Notes under the pieces: model-generated
The model's database searches: none
The model's input: the letters and a program-made list of their open reading frames with translations, nothing else
What the model was told of the DNA's origin: nothing
From: an uncultured Verrucomicrobiota bacterium
Lineage (GTDB): Bacteria > Verrucomicrobiota > Verrucomicrobiia > Opitutales > Opitutaceae
Assembly: GCA_913058185.1 (NCBI GenBank)
Contig: CAJXQX010000012.1
Coordinates: forward strand, 1 to 64,000
Direction of reading: 5' to 3'
Length of the DNA stretch: 64,000 nucleotides
In this document: positions 46,759 through 55,553 of the stretch, in pieces
Layout of the letters: each line of letters opens with the position of its first letter
Numbering within the stretch: the stretch's first letter is position 1
Position numbers and translations under genes: made by a program

Positions 46759-48264
46759 ATGCTGGACCGCATATCTGTCCTCGGCGCATTGTTCGCCATT
46801 CTATCCCTACCGTTGTGGAGCGCGCGTCCCTTCACGGTCGCGGTCTACAATGTTGAGAACCTGCACGATGCCGATGGCGTGGCGGTTTACGACGATTACC
46901 AACCGGATGTTTATACTCCAGCGCACGTTGCCACTAAGGCCACCAATGCGGCCAAAATTCTCCAGAAGTTCCGCGGCGGGGAAGGTCCAGATATTATCCT
47001 ACTGCAAGAAATTGAAATTGATCAGACACCGGACTCTCGGGTGGATGATATCGATGCTTTTATGGCAAAGTGGCGCGGGTCAGATTTAAAAACCCTGCTC
47101 GGCCAATCGCCGTTACCGGCTGAGTTAGCGGGCGTGCCAGCGGAAGTTTGGTTGTTGAAGGCATTGGCGGATGTCGGGCTCACGGGTTATGAAATGGCGG
47201 TAGGATCGGATGCCCCTTCACCTCCGCCGACAAAATCAGGTCGGGCGATTAAATGCGTGACGTTATCGAAGTTCCCGATCGTCGCCACGCGCCAGCATTC
47301 CATCACATCGGCGCGCATGATTCTTGAGACCGAAATCGAGATCGATGGGGCGCGCGTTTATGTATTCAACAACCACTGGAAGTCCGGGGCGGGCACCACT
47401 TCAATGGAGCGGATCAGGGTTCAAAATGCGGAGGTTTTACGCGACCGGCTCGACGTCATTTTTGCAGAAGACCCTCTCGCTGATGTGATTATTGGAGGGG
47501 ATTTAAATTCACAGTATAACCAAAAACTACGTTATCCTAAAATGCCCCGCACCGGCGTGGATGATGTTTTACGGGTGGGATACAGTGAGTCGGAATTACG
47601 CCGTGGAGATATCGATCTCCACAACTTATGGTATGAGCTGGAGGAGCCTAATAGGGGGAGCGATGTCTATCGGGGAGAATGGGGCACGTTAATGCACCTC
47701 ATCGTTTCTCGTGGTCTACACAACTGGTCGGGCATTCAGTATCAGGATAACTCATTCAAGGTGGCTCGGGTGCCGGGTTTGAACGCCGATATTGCCGGTG
47801 CCCCGATTCGGTGGAGCAGTGGTGGTTCGAACGGCTCGGGGTTCTCTGACCACTTGCCAATTTACGCGCATTTTCGCTCCGTGGACCAGGGGTTGGCTGA
47901 TAAATGGATGCCAGTTGAAAACCCTGCGGATACACCGGCGAGCACGGAGGTTTGGCGGGTGGATTATGCGGCGGCTGATTTGAACGGGGCGTTGCGGTTG
48001 GATGCATTGCCCAAAGGCACGGATTTAAGGGACGGCAGCTGGACGGGGAAACTGTTCAGGGTGAACGGTGCGGCGATTGGGGCGCGAAACCCGAAGGTGC
48101 GATTTGGTGGCGCGGTCTACGGTGTATATGCTTCCCCGCCCGCGGCAAAGGATCTACTCGAAGCCCAAGCGGTCCGCAGTCGGGCGCTGAGCTTTTATGG
48201 CGAACTCGGCACCTATAAAGGTGATTGGCAGTTCGTGGTTCGCGATGTGAGTTGGGTGCAATGA
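46759..48264 (+). CDS. Secreted endonuclease/exonuclease/phosphatase-family protein
   Basis: About 501 residues from the ATG of MLDRISVLGALFAIL, which gives a proper signal peptide ending LWSA; a start 25 codons upstream (46684) does not. EEP-fold motifs are in order: TVAVYNVENLHD, DIILLQEIE with the metal-binding Glu, VFNNHWKSG, DVIIGGDLNSQYN and GFSDHLPIYAHF with the final Asp-His. The family covers phosphodiesterases acting on nucleic acids, phospholipids or inositol phosphates. The C-terminal about 130 residues do not match the core fold. Its stop overlaps the next gene by four bases (ATGA). Confidence 0.88.
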   Translation: MLDRISVLGALFAILSLPLWSARPFTVAVYNVENLHDADGVAVYDDYQPDVYTPAHVATKATNAAKILQKFRGGEGPDIILLQEIEIDQTPDSRVDDIDAFMAKWRGSDLKTLLGQSPLPAELAGVPAEVWLLKALADVGLTGYEMAVGSDAPSPPPTKSGRAIKCVTLSKFPIVATRQHSITSARMILETEIEIDGARVYVFNNHWKSGAGTTSMERIRVQNAEVLRDRLDVIFAEDPLADVIIGGDLNSQYNQKLRYPKMPRTGVDDVLRVGYSESELRRGDIDLHNLWYELEEPNRGSDVYRGEWGTLMHLIVSRGLHNWSGIQYQDNSFKVARVPGLNADIAGAPIRWSSGGSNGSGFSDHLPIYAHFRSVDQGLADKWMPVENPADTPASTEVWRVDYAAADLNGALRLDALPKGTDLRDGSWTGKLFRVNGAAIGARNPKVRFGGAVYGVYASPPAAKDLLEAQAVRSRALSFYGELGTYKGDWQFVVRDVSWVQ

Positions 48265-48620
48265 AACCACTCGTTGTTTACACTTATAAGAAATGTAGCA
48301 CTTGCCGCAAGGCGGTGAAATGGCTCGAAGCCGAGGGAATCGCGTTCCAAGAAAAACCGATCCGCGAAACGCCGCCAACCAAAGCTGAGCTGAAACGCAT
48401 GCTCGCGACACAGGAGGGCAACTTGAAGAAGCTCTTTAATACGTCCGGCGGCGACTACCGAGAAATGAAATTAGGTCCAAAACTGGATGCGACGCCAATC
48501 GCCGAGGTATTTGAACTGCTCAGCACTAACGGCAATCTGGTGAAGCGCCCGTTCGCGCTGGGCGCAGATACCGGACTGGTCGGGTTTAAGGAAGAGATTT
48601 GGGCGGCCGCACTAACCTGA
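48261..48620 (+). CDS. ArsC/Spx-family reductase-like protein
   Basis: A 119-residue thioredoxin-fold protein, starting MKPLVVYTYKKCSTCRKAVKWL, with both Cys of the CxxC pair. Further family signs are the IRETPPTKAELKRML segment and LVKRPFALG, which holds the conserved Arg of the ArsC active region. Relatives include glutaredoxin-type arsenate reductases, YffB and Spx. No arsenic genes are nearby, so a general redox role is more likely. Translation is coupled to the preceding gene through ATGA overlap. Confidence 0.87.
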   Translation: MKPLVVYTYKKCSTCRKAVKWLEAEGIAFQEKPIRETPPTKAELKRMLATQEGNLKKLFNTSGGDYREMKLGPKLDATPIAEVFELLSTNGNLVKRPFALGADTGLVGFKEEIWAAALT

Positions 48621-48637
48621 CCTGAACACGCGACAGG

Positions 48638-48742
48638 GTAGGGCGGTCTCGCCGAGACCGCCGGTTTCATCGTGATGGACGGGCTGGCGGTTCTGTCTGG
48701 GGAAGCCATTCCACTGCGGCGCGCTAGGCGATCACGCCCTCC
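48638..48742. repeat. REPIN-like pair of GTAG hairpins
   Basis: The left half is GTAG followed by a perfect 9-bp stem GGCGGTCTC/GAGACCGCC with a GCC loop. The right half (GGCGCGCTAGGCGATCACG, ending CTCC at 48739-48742) is the reverse complement of a GGAG-headed relative of the 51911 element. It fills the gap between two convergent genes. Confidence 0.7.
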
Positions 48743-48788
48743 CTTCGGAGGTATTGCGTCGGTCTAGCGTGGTCCCGGTTCTGGTTGG

Positions 48789-49292
48789 CTACTTCTCGGC
48801 GGGCACAAATTTAAGCGCCACCCCATTCATGCAGTAGCGCAATCCGGTTGGCCGGGGGCCGTCGGTGAAGAGGTGGCCCAGATGACTTTTACAGCGCGCG
48901 CACACGTTTTCGGTGCGATTCCAGCCAAACTTGTTGTCCGGCACGTCGAGCACGTGGCCTCCTTTGATCGGTTGCCAAAAGCTGGGCCACCCGGTGCCGG
49001 ATTCGTATTTAGTTTTGGCATCAAAAAGAGGGAGTTCACAAGCGGCACAAACGAAGATGCCCGGACGCTTTTCCTTAAGTAATTTGCTCGTTCCCGAGCG
49101 TTCCGTGCCAGCCTCGCGCAATACGTGAAACTGTTCACGAGTGAGCTCTGCCTGCCATTCGGCGACGGATTTCTGCACGGGTTGGATGTCGGGGGCAGGC
49201 TCGGTGGTCGGTTGAACATTATCAGCCCGGGCGGAACAACCGGCGGCGGTTAGCAATCCAGTGATGAGGCAAAGTGAGGCTAAAATTCGCAT
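48789..49292 (-). CDS. msrB: Peptide-methionine (R)-S-oxide reductase, lipoprotein form
   Basis: About 167 residues from the ATG of MRILASLCLITG; a start 5 codons up is possible. A lipobox (LLTAAGC) indicates export and lipidation, so this MsrB repairs oxidised methionine in envelope proteins. The domain is complete: EWQAELTREQFHVLREAGTE, zinc ligands in FVCAACELPLF and VCARCKSHLGH, SGTGWPSFWQP, and the catalytic Cys in RYCMNG. A separate MsrA is not in the window. Confidence 0.94.
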   Translation of the reverse strand: MRILASLCLITGLLTAAGCSARADNVQPTTEPAPDIQPVQKSVAEWQAELTREQFHVLREAGTERSGTSKLLKEKRPGIFVCAACELPLFDAKTKYESGTGWPSFWQPIKGGHVLDVPDNKFGWNRTENVCARCKSHLGHLFTDGPRPTGLRYCMNGVALKFVPAEK

Positions 49293-49408
49293 AGGGTTGT
49301 GAGCCAACTAAAGCCGAATTTATTCCAAGGTCAAATTGCCTCGATCACTGCGGGGCGATTGCTCTCGTTCGCTTGGACTAAGTCGGACTCACTAAAGCCA
49401 AGAAAATC

Positions 49409-50572
49409 ATGAGAAACTGCTTACTACCCCGTCCGAATCCGACCCTCGGATTGTTCCTTCTAGTTGCCCTAGGCATCTCGGTCGTTGCTCAGCCCCGACC
49501 AATACCCCCAATCCGAGCACCGGATGTTCCGGGCGCGCCACGGTTTCAGATCGCAGGGGCCAAACGCGGGAGCAACGAACTGCAGGGCAAAGCGGGTGTG
49601 AGCCTTCCGCGTCATGCGATGGGTGATTGGCTGGTTGGCCCGGAATATATCCCTGCACCCGAACTTGAAATGGTGGTCGGAGTTCCGCAGGGGAGAATCG
49701 TGCAGTTCGTGATGAATTCTGCTGACAGCGCGTTTTATAATGGAATCGCCCGGAAGGAGAAAGGGACGGTCGATCCGCACAATGCGCGGACATTGATCGT
49801 CAATACATTTTCGCAGCCTTATACCCGACTCGTCACGGTGTATGTGCCTAGTCAATACGTTGAGGGCACCGCGATTCCATTTATCGTGCATCATGATGGC
49901 CCCAAGAAGCCAGGAGGTGCCGAGACGCATATGTTACCCCGGGTTTTGAATAATCTGATCCACCAGCAGCGCGTGCCGCCGATGGTGGCGATCTTGATCG
50001 CGAATGGTGGCGGCGATGCTCAGGGCAGCCAACGCGGATTGGAGTATGATACGATGTCCGGCAAGTTTGCGGAGTTCATCCAGGCCGAAGTATTACCGCA
50101 GGTGGAACGGGAGGCCGGAGTTCGGTTGACGGATGATCCGGAAGGCCGAGCGACGATGGGTAACAGTTCTGGTGGTGCTGCGGCGTTCACTATGGCCTGG
50201 TATCATCCGGAGTGGTATCGGCGGGTGATCAGTTTTTCGGGCACCTACGTTAACCAGCAATGGCCCTTTGATTCGATCACCCCGGGTGGTGCGTGGGATT
50301 TTCATGAATCATTGATTCCGAACAGTCCTCGGAAGCCGATTCGGCTGTGGATGCACGTGAGTGATCGCGACAACTTCAATCCGAATACGATGCGCGATGA
50401 CATGCATGATTGGGTGGAAGAAAATCACCGGATGGCGGCTGCGTTGAAAGCCAAGAATTATCCTTACTTCTACGTTTTTTCGGTCGATTCACGTCACGGC
50501 GACAAGCGCGTGCGCGAACAGATGTTGCCCCATGCCCTCGAGTGGATTTGGCACGATTACCCGAAAGAGTAG
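49409..50572 (+). CDS. Secreted esterase (enterochelin-esterase-like, putative esterase family)
   Basis: A 387-residue alpha/beta hydrolase with a signal peptide (FLLVALGISVVAQP). Strands RLVTVYVPSQYVEGTAIPFIVHHDG lead to the nucleophile elbow GNSSGGAAAFTMAWYHPEWY. A late Asp (DRDNFNP) and His (VDSRHGDKRVREQMLPHALEW) complete the triad. Family members hydrolyse ester bonds of siderophores, feruloyl-polysaccharides or mycolates. In this sugar-rich setting a carbohydrate esterase is plausible. It converges on the beta-lactamase-like gene with only four bases between the stops. Confidence 0.86.
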   Translation: MRNCLLPRPNPTLGLFLLVALGISVVAQPRPIPPIRAPDVPGAPRFQIAGAKRGSNELQGKAGVSLPRHAMGDWLVGPEYIPAPELEMVVGVPQGRIVQFVMNSADSAFYNGIARKEKGTVDPHNARTLIVNTFSQPYTRLVTVYVPSQYVEGTAIPFIVHHDGPKKPGGAETHMLPRVLNNLIHQQRVPPMVAILIANGGGDAQGSQRGLEYDTMSGKFAEFIQAEVLPQVEREAGVRLTDDPEGRATMGNSSGGAAAFTMAWYHPEWYRRVISFSGTYVNQQWPFDSITPGGAWDFHESLIPNSPRKPIRLWMHVSDRDNFNPNTMRDDMHDWVEENHRMAAALKAKNYPYFYVFSVDSRHGDKRVREQMLPHALEWIWHDYPKE

Positions 50573-50576
50573 CGGG

Positions 50577-51833
50577 CTAGTCGACGATTGCCTGCCACGC
50601 CGTATTGGCAAAATACGGCATCAGGGATGAGGCCATCGGGGTGTGTTGGGCGAAAATCATGGCGATGAATTCCTCCTCGGGGTCGATCCGATACCAGGTG
50701 GAATAAGCGCCGCCCCAACCGTAGCTACCAACACTGCTCATGTCCTTTTCGTAGAAGGTATCAGTTTTTACCGACCCTCCAAAACCGTAAGCCTCCGAAC
50801 GGTTGTTTGATTTCACCTTGTCACCCAGAAATCCGGTTTGGTTTCGCATCATCGATTGGACGGTCTTTTTGCCCAATATCGAACGACCTTCAAAAGTGCC
50901 TTGATCGAGTAACATTTGGGCGAATCGATAATAGTCTGAAGCGGTGGAATAGAGGCCTCCACCTCCTGCGGGAAATCCTCTTCTCATGTCGCCCTGTTTT
51001 ACCTGACCCTCGACGTAAGCCAGTTCTCCATTACGACGGGTAAACATCTGCACCAAGCGATCCCGTTTTTCGGCCGGGACTTCGAAAAACGTATCCTTCA
51101 TTCCGAGGGGTTTAAACAGATGGTGTTCCAGAAAGGTTTGGAGGTCAGTGCCGCTCACGCGTTCGATCAACGCGCCTAATACATCGATGGAGGGGCCATA
51201 AGTATAGGCCGTGCCGGGATCATCCTGCAGGGGTAATTTGGCCAGGTTTTTCACGAACTCCTTGAGGGAGTTCGCTTCGCGGTAGGCACTCTGGGTGTAG
51301 ATGCGATCAAGGGAAGATTGACCCCGGTTGCCCGCCCATCCCGCGGTGTGGGTGAGGAGGTGACGAATCAGGATGGGAGACTTGGCTGGGCGAGTCTGAA
51401 TTTCGTCGCCCGTGCCACTGAGATAAACCGGACGCTTCTCGAGTTCAGGGAGGAATCGGGAAATGGGATCCGACAATCTGACGTGACCTTGTTCGACCAA
51501 TACCATGGTCCCGGCTGAAACGATGGTTTTAGTCATCGAGGCGAGCGCGAAAATCGCATCCTTTTCCATGGGGATACCGGCGAGTTTGTCCTTATAACCG
51601 TAGGTCCGGAAATCCACGACCTTGCCGTGGCGAGCAATCAACGTGATGGCGCCAGTGAGCGGGTAGGACTTAACCGAATCCTCGACGAAGCGGTGCATGG
51701 TTTGCAGCCGTTCGGACGAGACCCCTACCTCTTCCGGTGTTGCGTGAGGTGATTCGCCGCTACTCACGCTGGGCACGAAACCAACCCAAGCTACCAATAT
51801 CGCTAGTGATAAACGTTTAAAGGAACACGTCAT
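50577..51833 (-). CDS. Class C beta-lactamase-fold serine hydrolase
   Basis: A 418-residue protein with a signal peptide (LAILVAWVGFVPSVSSG). SxxK is present in FALASMTKTIVSAG. The Tyr motif region is AYTYGPSIDVLGALIE (YGP rather than YxN), and LMDKxG-like late sequences are weak. HLLTHTAGW is the family landmark. Such serine beta-lactamase-related proteins include esterases, D-amino-acid peptidases and transesterases; a true antibiotic-hydrolysing role is not implied. It is probably periplasmic. Confidence 0.9.
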   Translation of the reverse strand: MTCSFKRLSLAILVAWVGFVPSVSSGESPHATPEEVGVSSERLQTMHRFVEDSVKSYPLTGAITLIARHGKVVDFRTYGYKDKLAGIPMEKDAIFALASMTKTIVSAGTMVLVEQGHVRLSDPISRFLPELEKRPVYLSGTGDEIQTRPAKSPILIRHLLTHTAGWAGNRGQSSLDRIYTQSAYREANSLKEFVKNLAKLPLQDDPGTAYTYGPSIDVLGALIERVSGTDLQTFLEHHLFKPLGMKDTFFEVPAEKRDRLVQMFTRRNGELAYVEGQVKQGDMRRGFPAGGGGLYSTASDYYRFAQMLLDQGTFEGRSILGKKTVQSMMRNQTGFLGDKVKSNNRSEAYGFGGSVKTDTFYEKDMSSVGSYGWGGAYSTWYRIDPEEEFIAMIFAQHTPMASSLMPYFANTAWQAIVD

Positions 51834-51910
51834 GACGTAGTGAATTGCGCTGCTGAGATCGGAGCAACGAAAGATATAGCTCCCAAGGTTACGTTGCTGG
51901 ATGCAGGAAG

Positions 51911-52032
51911 GTAGGGCGTGATCGCCGGGCGCGCCTTCCGGTGGAGTGATTCTGCAAGGGAGGATGGAACCGGCGGTTTGCTACGCCATCTCCGTCCTTC
52001 ATAGAAGGACTCCGTCAGCGAAACGGCCCTAC
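51911..52032. repeat. REPIN-like GTAG element
   Basis: The left half starts GTAGGGCGTGATCGCCGGGC, the sequence to which the right halves at 26.8 and 48.7 kb correspond. The right end reads CCCTAC (CTAC at 52029-52032) after a second hairpin. It lies in a same-strand gap of 246 bases, which otherwise holds the beta-lactamase gene promoter. Confidence 0.65.
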
Positions 52033-52079
52033 CTCTAGCGGGATGGGCGCATGATGTTTTGAAGCTGCGATTAATCCCA

Positions 52080-54259
52080 CTAGTTGATGCGCTCGAGCCA
52101 GGCGGCGGCGTGGCGGGTGATGGTGGGGGTATCGATTTGTAGGGTGCCGCCCCGATGAGTGAGTTTATCCGCGTTGCTGGAGCGGCCAGCGGCTGGGTCC
52201 CACCATGTGAGTTGCCAATCACCCGCCTGGAAATCTTCCAGCTGAATGGTCGCCGTGGTGCCTTTGGACGGTTCGGTCATGGCCTGCATCGCATTGATGA
52301 TCAGGTTTTGGAAGACTTGGATAAGTTGGCCCCGATCGACTTCGAGCAACGGCGCTGACTCGTCGAGCTCCACCGTGACTTTGACCGGACTACCCGCTGC
52401 CGCGACGCGTTTGGCATCGTCGAGGATGTCGCCAGGTTTAACGACCGTGAAGGTGCCGCCGGGGTTTCCTTTGGCAAAGGCGAGGAGTTGGCGCGTAAGC
52501 GTCTTGGCGGCCATACAGGCAGTCTCGGAAGCGGTGAGTTTGCCGTATTCGCGATTGTCCTTAGCGAGGGAAATACCGCCGAGGATCGTCGATAGCAGGT
52601 TATTAAAATCGTGCGCAATGCCTCCGGCGAGATGACCAATCGAATCGAAACGGTTGGCTCGGATGAGCTCTTCCGGAGTTAAGCTCATTTCATTGGGGTC
52701 ACGGAATACGACGACGATTCCGGAGTCCTGCTGGTCCTCGTCCGAGAGCTGGCCGACGGACCACGTTACCGGTCGAGGGGGGGTATTCTCGCTGACTAGA
52801 GCGTGATCGGTGTAGAGTCGGTTTGAACCTTCTGCAGCCAGTGCGAGTTCCAACGCATCATCGGCTGGACGACCATCCTGGGCGATCACGAGACGGAAGG
52901 CCTCAGCCAGTGGTTTCTCGAGAGTCGATGCGGTATTGAGGCCGGTCAGTTTCTCAGCCTTTTCATTCATGAAATTCACGTTGCCGCGACCATCGGTGAT
53001 GATCAGAGGCCCTCGTTGAGCTGATTGAGGGCCGCCGTATCAAATGCGCTGGAGGTAAGCGGTGCAGCAGTATCGTTGCTTGGCATGTTGTCGGGCAAAG
53101 GCAGCGCAAAGCCGACTACCCGCAACAGCTCGCCTCGTCGGCTCACATGACGGTTGAGGCCGAGATATACGGGAATGTCTGTATGATCGGAACGTCGGAG
53201 CTCGGTTTGGCCCAAATTCCAAGGCTCTTCACTATTGCCAAAATTGGATAGAAATCCGGTTACGTCTCCGCCGCAGTCTTTGAGGTAGTTGGTAAACATG
53301 CCGAGGTCGGGATGTTCCATGGTGTCCCCCATCAGTTCACGCCAAGCACCGGATACCGAGGCATGACCGGAGAGGAAATCTAAATCAAAGAGGGCCAGTC
53401 CCCCGTCCTCGGACAGGATCTGCAGGCGATCTTCCGCTAGGATACTTTGTTCTTCGAGTTCCTTGCGCTCGGAAATATCGAGGTGGAAGCCGACGACGCG
53501 CTCGAGTTGGCCATCGCTAGCAAAATGTTGAACTCCCACGGATTGGATCCACACCCAATGCGCTCGACGGTGCTTCATCCGAAACTCGACCGAAAACGTG
53601 CGTTCAGGTGAACCGGTGTGACGTCCGATTTGATCAGGCGCGGCGGCGGAGTCGTCGGGGTGTATAAGTTTCAGCCAAGTATCGTAGGAGTTGGCGAGAT
53701 CGTCGTCCCCGTATCCGAGCAACCGTTTCCACGCGGTTGAGTAGTAAGTTTCGCCGTTATCGAAATTGAGGTCGAAAAAGCCGGCGGCATCGCCATGCGC
53801 AAGTTTAGCCCAGATATCGGGTTCAGTTTCCTGCGCATTGAGGGGAGTCGCGGGGGAGGTTTCACTGCCGCCTGACTTTGAGGCTCGAAGCACGCGGGCG
53901 AACCAAGCGGTTTCGCTCCCAGCGGCTGATTCGAGTTCGACGCGAACTTCTGTTTGGGGGCCGCCTTCGACCAGTTGGATGGCAAGCGGGATACGTTGCT
54001 CTACCGCACTGCTGCAGAGCACATCCCATTGGGCCTCAAGCATGTCCGGATCATCGGAGGTGACTTCGAAGGCGAAAAGGCTGACGAAGGGCTTACCGAC
54101 TAGCTCAGTTGATTCGGTTTGCCAAAAATTTCCTGCTCCTGCGTTGGCAGAGAGAATAGTCCCGCTTCGATCCAAAGTGAACACAGCTGTGGCTCCAGCT
54201 GAACGTGCGGTTCCGGGACTAGGGGTGGAATCGGATTGGGGTGAGATGTGCGAGCTCAC
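52080..54259 (-). pseudogene. PAS-domain histidine kinase split by frameshift, ATPase incomplete
   Basis: The first frame (54259-53003) encodes at least three PAS-like segments (FTLDRSGTILSANAGAGNFW; FFDLNFDNGETYYSTAWKRLLGY; ALFDLDFLSGHASVSGAWREL). It ends at NQLNEGL. The second frame (52979-52080) continues with another PAS (ITDGRGNVNFMNEKAEKLTGL), restored by one extra base near 53006-53013. A phosphoacceptor helix with GGIAHDFNNLLSTILGG follows, then the N-box NLIINAMQAM. After that the DxGxG/G2 boxes of an HATPase are not found; the tail ends LERIN. So it is broken in the middle and apparently C-terminally truncated. No response regulator is adjacent. Confidence 0.75.
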
Positions 54260-54378
54260 GGTGGGAAATTGATCGAAACCGAGTTGAGCGGGGAGTGGAA
54301 TCTCAGCTCGGTTGTTGGTTGTGTTCTATAGGCTTATGTAGCGAACGACTTACGACAACTCGAAAGGTGACCGATTGA

Positions 54379-55458
54379 TTACTTCATGAGTGTTTTGCTG
54401 GTTTCTGTGGCGTGAGTCGCGGTGGGAGTGGTTCCGTTTACCCATTGATTGACGCGTCCAGCGAGGAAATCGATGTAGGGTTTCTGATCGTTCAGACACG
54501 GCACGTGTTGGAATTTCTCCCCCCCGGCGCCAATGTAATCCTCTTTGGCTTCGCCCGCGATTTCTTCGAGAGTCTCGAGGCAGTCAGCAACGAACGCGGG
54601 AGTAAGCACCACGAGGTTCTTTTTGCCTTCTGCAACGAAGCGTAGGATTTCTTTGTCGGTGTAGGGCGTCAACCAAGGTTCACCAGCGAGTCGAGATTGG
54701 AACGCCACCGACCAACGATCATCGGCCAACCCCGCCCGCTTCACGAATGCGGCGGTGGTTTTCATGATCTGGGCGCGATAGCACATCGAGTGGGCCGCGC
54801 TGCAGGTATTGCAGCAGTCGGGCACTGTCAGGCAGTGGGCATTTGAAGCGTCCCCTTTGCGCAAATGGCGCTCGGGAATTCCATGGTAAGAGAAAAGGAT
54901 GTGAGCATCAGGATCTTCGAGATACGGGGCTGAAACTTCGTGCAGGGCCGCGATGTAGTCGGCGTCTTCATAGAAAGGCTGGATGCACGTGACCTTCATC
55001 TCGGGCGCGATGCGGGCGACCTCCTCGTAGACTTTGACGACCACGGTCTCCCACGAAGACATGGCGTAGTGGGGGTATTGCGGGAACAGTAGCACCTCGG
55101 TGATACCATCGGCTTTCATCTTCGTAATGGTATCGGCAATCGATGGATTGCGGTAACGCATGGCCAGATAGACGGGCGTGTCGTCTCCGAGGGTGTCGGC
55201 GAGTTTGTCGCGAACTGCCTTTGAGGTGACAACCAACGGTGAGCCGGCCTCGGTCCACACCTCTTCGTAAGCCTTGGCGGACTTAGGCGACCGGGTGGGG
55301 GTGATGATGCCATTGACCAGTAATTTGGCGACCCAGCGGGGTTTTAGATCGATCACGCGCTCGTCGCCTAGAAATTCGCGAAGGTAACGACGCACGTCAG
55401 GGACGGCAGTGGAATCGGGTGAACCGAGATTAACGAGAAGGACAGCACGGGAAGGCAT
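54379..55458 (-). CDS. hemH: Ferrochelatase
   Basis: A 359-residue enzyme inserting Fe2+ into protoporphyrin (or the coproporphyrin route). Opening RAVLLVNLGSPDSTAVPDVRRYL, the active-site His in LFSYHGIPERHL, and Glu in FQSRLAGEPWLTPYT are conserved. A Cys-rich block (DCCNTCSAAHSMCYRAQ) occurs in the position found in several bacterial homologues. No other heme genes are close. It is divergent from gpmI, with about 95 bases between the two starts. Confidence 0.95.
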   Translation of the reverse strand: MPSRAVLLVNLGSPDSTAVPDVRRYLREFLGDERVIDLKPRWVAKLLVNGIITPTRSPKSAKAYEEVWTEAGSPLVVTSKAVRDKLADTLGDDTPVYLAMRYRNPSIADTITKMKADGITEVLLFPQYPHYAMSSWETVVVKVYEEVARIAPEMKVTCIQPFYEDADYIAALHEVSAPYLEDPDAHILFSYHGIPERHLRKGDASNAHCLTVPDCCNTCSAAHSMCYRAQIMKTTAAFVKRAGLADDRWSVAFQSRLAGEPWLTPYTDKEILRFVAEGKKNLVVLTPAFVADCLETLEEIAGEAKEDYIGAGGEKFQHVPCLNDQKPYIDFLAGRVNQWVNGTTPTATHATETSKTLMK

Positions 55459-55553
55459 GGAGGGTTATTGATCGAGGCGGACGGGCAGTTGTCAAACGGA
55501 GGAAGTGATTGGGTTTTGACGCGGGCGGGGTCAATCGGCTCGCTGATCAGCAT

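Noticed and set aside
50577-51833. Antibiotic resistance beta-lactamase
   Set aside because: The fold and SxxK are present, but the YxN motif is atypical and the family is dominated by esterases and peptidases; no resistance role is supported.
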